Assembly (NCBI GenBank): GCA_003024785.1
Contig: PUQB01000488.1
Location: 124,001 to 188,000, forward strand
Direction of reading: 5' to 3'
Source of the DNA: Selaginella tamariscina
Taxonomy: Eukaryota > Streptophyta > Lycopodiopsida > Selaginellales > Selaginellaceae
Length of the DNA stretch: 64,000 nucleotides
In this document: in pieces, positions 58,075 to 64,000 of the stretch
How the letters are laid out: each line of letters starts with the position of its first letter
Position numbering within the stretch: position 1 is the first letter of the stretch
Made by a program: the position numbers and the translations under genes
Notes under the pieces: generated by a model
What the model saw: only the letters and a program-made list of their open reading frames with translations
Database searches by the model: none
What the model was told of the DNA's origin: nothing

Positions 58075-61000
58075 TTATCCTTGTAGCACCAATGGGTCAT
58101 GAACTCTGCTGCAATTCACCAGCAAACGGTGGACCTCCATCTCACTGAGCGATCGCCTTTGTAGAAATATGTGACGTCCGAGTTCAAGCCAAGCACATGG
58201 CTGTAGGCGAAGTACATGTGTACACATGGGCTCCAACTTTTGCTCTTTTGAAAGGTAGAACAACTGCATGTAGGATAAGTACTAATAGTCACCTTTGCAG
58301 AGTCATTTCCTACTGACTCAACGGAAGCCTCCTTCCGTCCTCTAACTATCACTTCAACATTTCTCACATGACCTAAAAACGTCTTGGCCTTGTGAAAATT
58401 CTTCTCTTGTTCCTTAAACATTTTTGTTGGAGTCCGGACCATACGTCCTTCGAAAGGTGGAATTGTTGTAGATCCAGCTCCACATGGTGCGATGGGTGTT
58501 TTGTCCTTCTGACCCTCATCTACTCTTCCTGCCGTCCCCTGTAAACCTTCCAGAACAAAGCATGCATCTTGTAGTTCTCTGACCTCCTCACTTGTCAGCC
58601 TCGTTTCCTTGAGCACAGGCCAAACCGTTGGTGGTGTTTGGAATTCGTGACTGAAGAATTTTGCCGTTTGGCCGCGTGAAACACCCTTGAATCTTTTGGG
58701 CAGAACACATCATCTGTTGTAACATACTCCTCATTCCCCAAGGCATCAATGTACATTCGTTTTCCATAGAATCCTGGTGCTGGCACTCTGCTTGGATAAC
58801 CGATTGGTTTTCCACACAGAGCAGTTCCTTCCTGATTCATCCCCAAACACTTAACCTTACTGGATGCTCCGATTCGTCTGATGGCCCACTCTGTTTGAGC
58901 AATCTCTCTCTCCGAAACCTCTTCGAACCTTAACCTCTTTCTCCTGTTGTTTTGGACCACCCGCTCTGTGTACTCTACATCATGTCTGTGTGAACGTCGA
59001 GCATCAGACTGTTCTGTTCCTGTGACTGTTCTCCTAACAGTTTGCACTCGAACGTTAGTGGTACTCGTGAACTCCGGGCTGGTCAAGTGTTCCTCGCCTT
59101 CCACCAGATTGATAATTGTTGATGGAGATACACTTTTCCCCTCAGAGAGTTTGCGTTGCACTCGTTTCAACAGAGTTTCCTTCGAAGGCCCTGACCCTGT
59201 ATACCTCCCTTCTATTGCCGCTTTCACCTTCGCACTCTGCATAACTGCATCGGTGAGGTCTAACATTGTCGCCTCCAGCAGTGGTACTCTTTTGGCCAAT
59301 CTTGCTCTTCTTGCTCTCGCGTGAATCACTTCAGCATTGTTTGTAGTTGGAACGCTCGCGAGTCCTTCTTCTGTCATGTCTCCCAGTTCCGCCATGGAGA
59401 TGTGGTCCTCATGCCTGATCCACCAAGACAGCCATGTCTTCAAAGCTCGAATGTTTGACGCTCGTCCTTCCCAAAAAGACTCGAGAATTGCCAGTTGTTC
59501 TTTCTTAGATTGTTCATTCAGTGCTGCAGGCCAGGCACGAGCAAGCTTCATGTGTTCTTCGCGATGTTCTTCTGCGATCCATTTCTTTGTCACCTGACGC
59601 GGATTGCATAAAGTGAAACAGACAGCTTCTTTCCCTCCCTTTCATCTTTGCTCCGTTGTTGAATACTTGGCGCAAGGCTATCCATATCGCTCCAGCCTCA
59701 TCCGACATGAAACCAGCAAAGTTGACATTCTCCAAACCCTGCTTCTTACAAACCTCTAGCATTGTGTTCAAGAACTTCAGCACTGCAACATTATCTTCGC
59801 GGCACATATCTGCGTAAGCTATAGTCACCATGGATCTGACACTGCAAGAGAGCGTTAGATAACGAAGATTAGAAAGTGTTATGAAGAGTTTTACAACTTA
59901 CAATGGGTCATAAAGGTGTATTCCAATTGTCGCCCAGTCTGGTATGCGGTGCGTGTGGTCCAGAACAACCCATTGATCATGAAGGTCTCCTCCACTTTGA
60001 CACCTTCTGATGTACTCAACTCCTGAACCCGGTCCCTCAACTGTCATTTTGAAGATCAGAGGCTGCTCCTCAGCACCATGCAGTTCCATCCCTGGAACAT
60101 GTATGACGTGAATGAAAGGTATTGGCAGCTTTGTCTTCAGCTCCAGAAGACCCTCGTAACCCTCTCTAAAGTGTGTCTCCTTCTGTCTTGATTGTGTAAT
60201 CCAGTCCCGAGTCCTAAAGAAAAGGTCACGTCAGTGTGTAGAGATCTAAAGAAAAATACCTTCGATGGTTTGTTAGAGGTTCAAGTTTTGAGAGTAAACC
60301 AGTGTACGAGACTTCTCCTTCTTCCTTGAAAAGTTCTTCAAAGATGAGCTCACGCGCGGCTTGAAACTCAATCACTCGTTGATTGGTTCGCGGACTGCTC
60401 TTTACCACGTTGCTGACACTAGATCTGGCTCGCTGAACGTTTGAAGCTGACACTGAGGGGCTGACTGGATGCTGATGAACACCTCTGTGAATGAACAACC
60501 TTGTAAAAGAAATGTCGTCTGGCAGAATGTAGTACACATAAGCCGGACAAGTGTGCACCAGCAATGGCTCCTCTCCACAATGCTTACATTTCATGCCTAT
60601 TACTTTGCCTGTCTCAGTTGTCTTTGCCTTCTCCACAGCACCCTTGAAGTGACATTCATTTGCTTTCTTCTCAAAAGCCAAGTAGGGGCAGGTAGGATTG
60701 ATGCATTGAGATGTCCGACACATGAACTTCGACTGACTCGCGCCGGAACATGCCAGTGTGTTGTGCTCGGGTGTGTCCAATGGTAGCAGCCATCCTTGCG
60801 ATTCATCCCCGAGTACTTCTCTGTGCTTTCTGTCTTAGGGGGAAGTTCGTAAATGACATTTCCATTGTATATCTGCGGTAGTTCAGAGACTCGTTTAACT
60901 TCAGACGAACCAATGAGATCCTTCCCTATCCTACATTTGTCTGCTCTTAGAAGACACACCAGCATGGATTCCTCACGCTCCTCTGTCCGCAACCTGAACA

Positions 61001-61236
61001 ACGGGCCCTTTGCCGGGCACAATGTGTAAAAGACAAACTGGTTTGATGCATTGCCTTCTGGTAACAACTCCACATCTTCTCCAGAACTCGCAGAAACTGA
61101 CATCAATTGAACCACATGTATACTGAACCAACAAGGAATGTTGAAAGCAATGTGAAGATCATGTTCAAACACAAAAGCATTTCATTTCCATGACTGGGAA
61201 ATCTTTGTCAATGCCTTCATAGGTAACTCTGGCCAT
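58075..61236 (-). CDS. MULE-type transposase, copy 2 (frameshifts)
   Basis: Same three-exon plan as copy 1; the second intron again lies after the codons for YDP. Zinc-finger part: CINPTCPYLAFEKKANEC, MKCKHCGEEPLL, FIHRGVHQHP. DDE part: WVVLDHTHRIPDWATI, AGFMSDEAGAIWIALRQ, CLFHFMQSA. The SWIM finger CSCSTFQKSKSWSPCVH is in frame near 58,225-58,285. The end, EVHRLLVNC...LVLQG, is reached by adding one T near 58,170 (TATTTCTAC). Other slips occur near 61,180 (AAATGCTTTT), 59,600 and 58,615. Roughly 70% of residues agree with copy 1 in the conserved core by eye, so the copies are old relatives rather than a recent duplicate. Confidence 0.82.
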
Positions 61237-61261
61237 GACAACGCAAGGAGAAAGCTCGGTG

Positions 61262-61733
61262 GTTTAGGAAAGCAAAGCAAAAGATTAAACACACTTTCTT
61301 CCCAAAAAAAAAATTATAATCGTGAATACACGTTTGTATATAATTAATTCTATGCTGCCCAGCTCACAGTGTTCTTAATGATGTCCTCTCTAGTATCACC
61401 GATTTAATTTAATTTCTACCTTTTATGATTTGAAATATCTTCACATTTACCAATTATTCACATATTTTAAAATAAACCCTAAATATTAATGTCACATTTA
61501 TTCCGTAGGGTTCACTGTTTTCATTGCGGCTAGGGTTTTTTGGTAGATAGGGTTTACTGTTTCCATTGCGGCTAGGGTTCTTTCAATCTCAGATCTGTTT
61601 CCACTGCGGCAGATCCAGAGGGTTTTTTCAATCTCAGATCTCAGAGTTACGGTTTCCACTGCGGCGCCATCCATTTCGACTCGATTCGTGCAGCGCCCAA
61701 GTATAACAATGGAGATTTCTGTGCCGATTTAGA
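61262..61733. promoter_or_regulatory. Central divergent region between transposase and partner gene, copy 2
   Basis: The presumed bidirectional promoter. Contains repeated TTTCCATTGCGGCTAGGGTT-like units (61,510-61,665) related to the GCGGCTAGGGTTTT words at 5,685-5,740 in copy 1. No TATA box could be assigned with confidence. Confidence 0.45.
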
Positions 61734-62272
61734 TTGTCGGCACCATCCTGCTCAGCCGGCGGCCACAAGGTATGTGTAATTTCTGTATTTTATGATTTGC
61801 GGCTCAAAGTATTTTTTTTCCAGAGATATAGGGTCTTCTTATTTGTGCCGACTGAGAGCACGGCACCATCCTGGTTCAGTCGGCAAACACAAGGTATTCG
61901 ATTTATTTATTTTTTTCCTTGCGGCTCAAGTATCGTGTCACAATGTTTTTTTTTCAGAGTTAATGGGTCTTTCCATTTGTGCCGACTGAGAGTGACGGCA
62001 CCATCCTGGTTCAGTCGGCAAACAAGGTATTTTCGATTTGTTTATTTTTTGCTTTGCGGCTCAAGTATTTCTTTTTTCAGAGTTAATGGGTCTTCCCATT
62101 TGTGCCGTCTGAGAGTGACGGCACCATCCTATCTCAGTCGGCACCATTATCTCTTCAGTGCCGTCTGAGAGGGTCAGCACCAACTATCTCAGTCGGCAGG
62201 ATTTGTTTCTTCTACATCTTTGTGCCGATTGAGAGGGTCGGCACCATCTAGCTTGAGTCGGGCAGCCACAAG
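61734..62272 (+). repeat. Tandem exon-like leader units with GCCGAC hairpins, copy 2
   Basis: Repeated units of about 115-135 bp. Each has a T-rich tract ending in CAG, then an exon-like segment of about 70 bases with GTGCCGACTGAGAG...CGGCACCATCC...CAGTCGGC, then CAAG|GTAT. Exon-like segments lie at 61,824-61,893, 61,958-62,026 and 62,081-62,272 (the last contains further hairpin halves), after a first segment ending at 61,769. Each segment can fold, GCCGACTGA pairing with TCAGTCGGC. Confidence 0.8.
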
Positions 62273-62347
62273 GTTAGTCATCTTTGTTTTTTTTTATTTT
62301 GTCTCCTAATCAATTGACTTGTGTGTTTGCTTTCCAGAGTTTACAAA

Positions 62348-64000
62348 ATGGTGAGAGCTTCAAAACGTCTACTAGAGACTGCGCCTGATGAAGAGCCACG
62401 GGAAGAGAAGAGGATATCGAAGCAAGCGAGGCAAGAGAGGAGAACCATCTAATGTAGCAAAGGAGGATCCTCCAGTGACTCAGTCTGGAGTAGTACCAAT
62501 TGAGCAGGAGCAGCCTCCATCAACCATCACAGATTTCCCGGAGAGCTCGTCGCAGTTGCCTCCTTCATCCGCTGAGGTTGCAGTCCTGAACGAGCAAGTG
62601 CAGATGACAGAGGCAGTTGAAGCTAGCGAGGACGACTTGGAGGAGGCAGTCAGCAAAAAGAGAGGCCGCGGGAAAGCTGATCCAAAAGGCAAGAAGGCGA
62701 AGAGCGATAAGGAGCCGAAGGAGTTATACAGCATACCGGCTAGCCTGCATTTGGAGAGCTCAGCGAACCTGCTCGACAAAATTACTGTCAAGGGACTTGG
62801 TGATCCTCCTGATGTGCCCATCTGTAGAATGCATTCGAACGAGGTGGTTCGACGAGTGAACCCAGGGGACTTGGACAGGCTGGTGTCATCGTTGAAGAAG
62901 GCTGGTTATCTACGCAACACGGCCTTGTTCATTCTGTCCATCGGAGATCGACTCACTGCTGAGGAGCTATCGGAGCTGTCGAAGGACACGTTCAGTACGA
63001 GCAGCACCGGTCTTTCGAGCAAGCTCTTACTCAGCCGGAGTACAAACAGTGGGCTTCAAGGCTCTCAAACGGAAGTTCAAGCTGCTGGGACGGGAACCAT
63101 AGGCTACAGGCTTTGCAGAAGCTGTACCGGGAGGATGCAGAGGACAACCAGCGATGGGCTATTCGCATTCGATCGAGTTTCATCTCCACGGAGAACCTCG
63201 ACAATCTTCAACGGTGGTTTCGATGTTCCAATCGATTAACATGTGAGTATTTTCTTTTCTTTTTTAAGAGTCTAGACTTACAGTTTCATTGAACAGATCA
63301 GCAACATCTGTGGAAACAACGCTACCACATATTCTCCTCGCTGTAAAGGCGGTCTGCACTAGTACCGAAGGAACTCAGAAAATCCTCGAGTCACTCACGG
63401 AGGTTGATCGTCTTGAGGTGCGGAAGTGGAAGGAGAGTTCAACAGGAAAGACGGCTTGGCATCCTCTTCCGAACCTGATCTGCGCAAAGATCCTTTTCAA
63501 GGTAACCTTAATTTTATAGAAAGAAGTTTTTAACTTATGTGCAGAACGAGATCGACGATGATCTCGACAGCAGTCACCAGTGCTAAGGGCCACAGGTTGA
63601 GGTGAACCTGAAGCAGCTAGTGTACGAAGCATGACAAGCGTATGCACAAGTTCCTCTCCATCATAGACCCGACTTGGGGGAGGAGTGGTTCCAGAAGGTG
63701 ACGAACATCTCTCATAAGCAGTGTCGCTGGATGGGATTGAGAAGCTGTATGTGATGTCAAAGGCGAAGATTCCAAACATGCTACGACTCCGATACTTGAA
63801 CAAGCTCACCCGTCTCGAATCCAAGGCAGAACAACAGACTTGGGCTACCAGGCATGCAGGACAAAGAGTGGATCAAGTGGTCACCTTGGACTTATATTGG
63901 GCTGTGCGCAAGGAAGCCATTCAGATCCTTAAGGGTTGGCGAGAGGATGGTGAAGAAGTTGGGAACGACTTCATGAGCTGGTTTGACGAGATGAATCAAG
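62348..64000 (+). CDS. Partner protein of the transposon, copy 2: basic protein with ParB/sulfiredoxin-like motif (partial)
   Basis: The acceptor TTTCCAG at 62,337 precedes ATG and VRASKRLLETAPDEEP. After a slip near 62,400 comes a basic region (GKRRGYRSKRGKRG), an acidic Gln/Ser middle and an NLS-like Lys run (KKRGRGKADPKGKKAKSDKE). The block shared with copy 1 follows: PASLHLESSANLLDKITV, DVPICRMHSNEVVRRVNP. It continues DLDRLVSSLKKAGYL and, after a slip near 62,990, YKQWASRLSNGSSSCWDGNH then RLQALQKLYRED (63,086-63,124). 'P..L..L..S[IL]...G.L' followed by 'DGNHR..AL..L' is the pattern of ParB/sulfiredoxin-fold domains. An intron begins near 63,241, and further exons (HILLAVKAVCTSTEGTQKIL; VRKWKESSTGKTAWHPLP) lead out of the window. 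Role unknown; a DNA-binding or nucleotide-hydrolysing helper is inferred. Confidence 0.6.

Larger units (their letters stand above)
57929..64000. mobile_element. MULE-like DNA transposon, copy 2, two divergent genes (runs off window)
   Basis: The left end GGCTTCATATTATTCTAG aligns with the left end of copy 1, and the following GAA/TTC arrays and GCCGAC word (58,033) are in the same order. The transposase (minus, 58,075-61,236) and partner gene (plus, from 62,348) diverge from a central region with GCGGCTAGGGTTT-type repeats. Longer than copy 1 because the partner gene keeps its middle section. The right terminus lies beyond 64,000. Confidence 0.82.

Overview
The window is plant nuclear DNA, most likely from a lycophyte of the Selaginella type. 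This is inferred from plant-specific families (PPR, cucumisin-type subtilase, LRR protein, CYSTM, the plant-type PYRR fusion), very short introns of about 45-65 bp, compact genes and no prokaryotic operon structure. The species cannot be fixed from sequence alone.

Layout. (1) 1-1,680 is AT-rich spacer. (2) 2,067-7,204 is a Mutator-like (MULE) DNA transposon that splits an unidentified coding gene. (3) 7.9-16.3 kb holds an RCC1-repeat gene, a subtilase gene and a secreted LRR-protein gene, all with single-base frameshifts. (4) 16.3-34.2 kb is AT-rich and has no intact gene. It contains three diverged 1.5-1.7 kb LTR-like repeats, a dead hAT transposase, decayed coiled-coil coding sequence and a 21-bp minisatellite. 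(5) 34.3-36.8 kb is a PPR gene. (6) 38.2-54.2 kb is a gene-dense block: ABCG half-transporter, GPR107-type seven-helix protein, tRNA-Thr, an RNase H1-like protein with a long acidic tail, a His-rich CYSTM protein, a TMO5-type bHLH-ACT factor and the riboflavin enzyme PYRR. Its introns and spacers are full of GT/CA, GCAC and TC microsatellites. (7) 54.3-57.9 kb is AT-rich with a Ty3/gypsy protease remnant and a SMU1 retrocopy. (8) A second, larger copy of the transposon starts at about 57,929 and runs off the window end.

Most unusual system. The two transposon copies share a two-gene divergent design. One strand encodes a transposase with a WRKY-GCM1-like zinc finger, a DDE core and a SWIM finger. 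The other encodes a basic, NLS-rich partner whose fuller copy carries a ParB/sulfiredoxin-like motif (W-D-G-N-H-R). The ends carry phased GAA-nn-TTC arrays that read as perfect heat-shock elements, and the leader of the partner gene carries repeated GCCGAC palindromes (the DRE/CRT core word). These may be stress elements, or binding sites for the element's own proteins.

Quality caution. Most genes need single-base corrections to read through, and most of these are one missing base in a G, C, A or T run. Consensus error from long-read sequencing is at least as likely as true pseudogenisation, so 'frameshifted' below does not mean dead.
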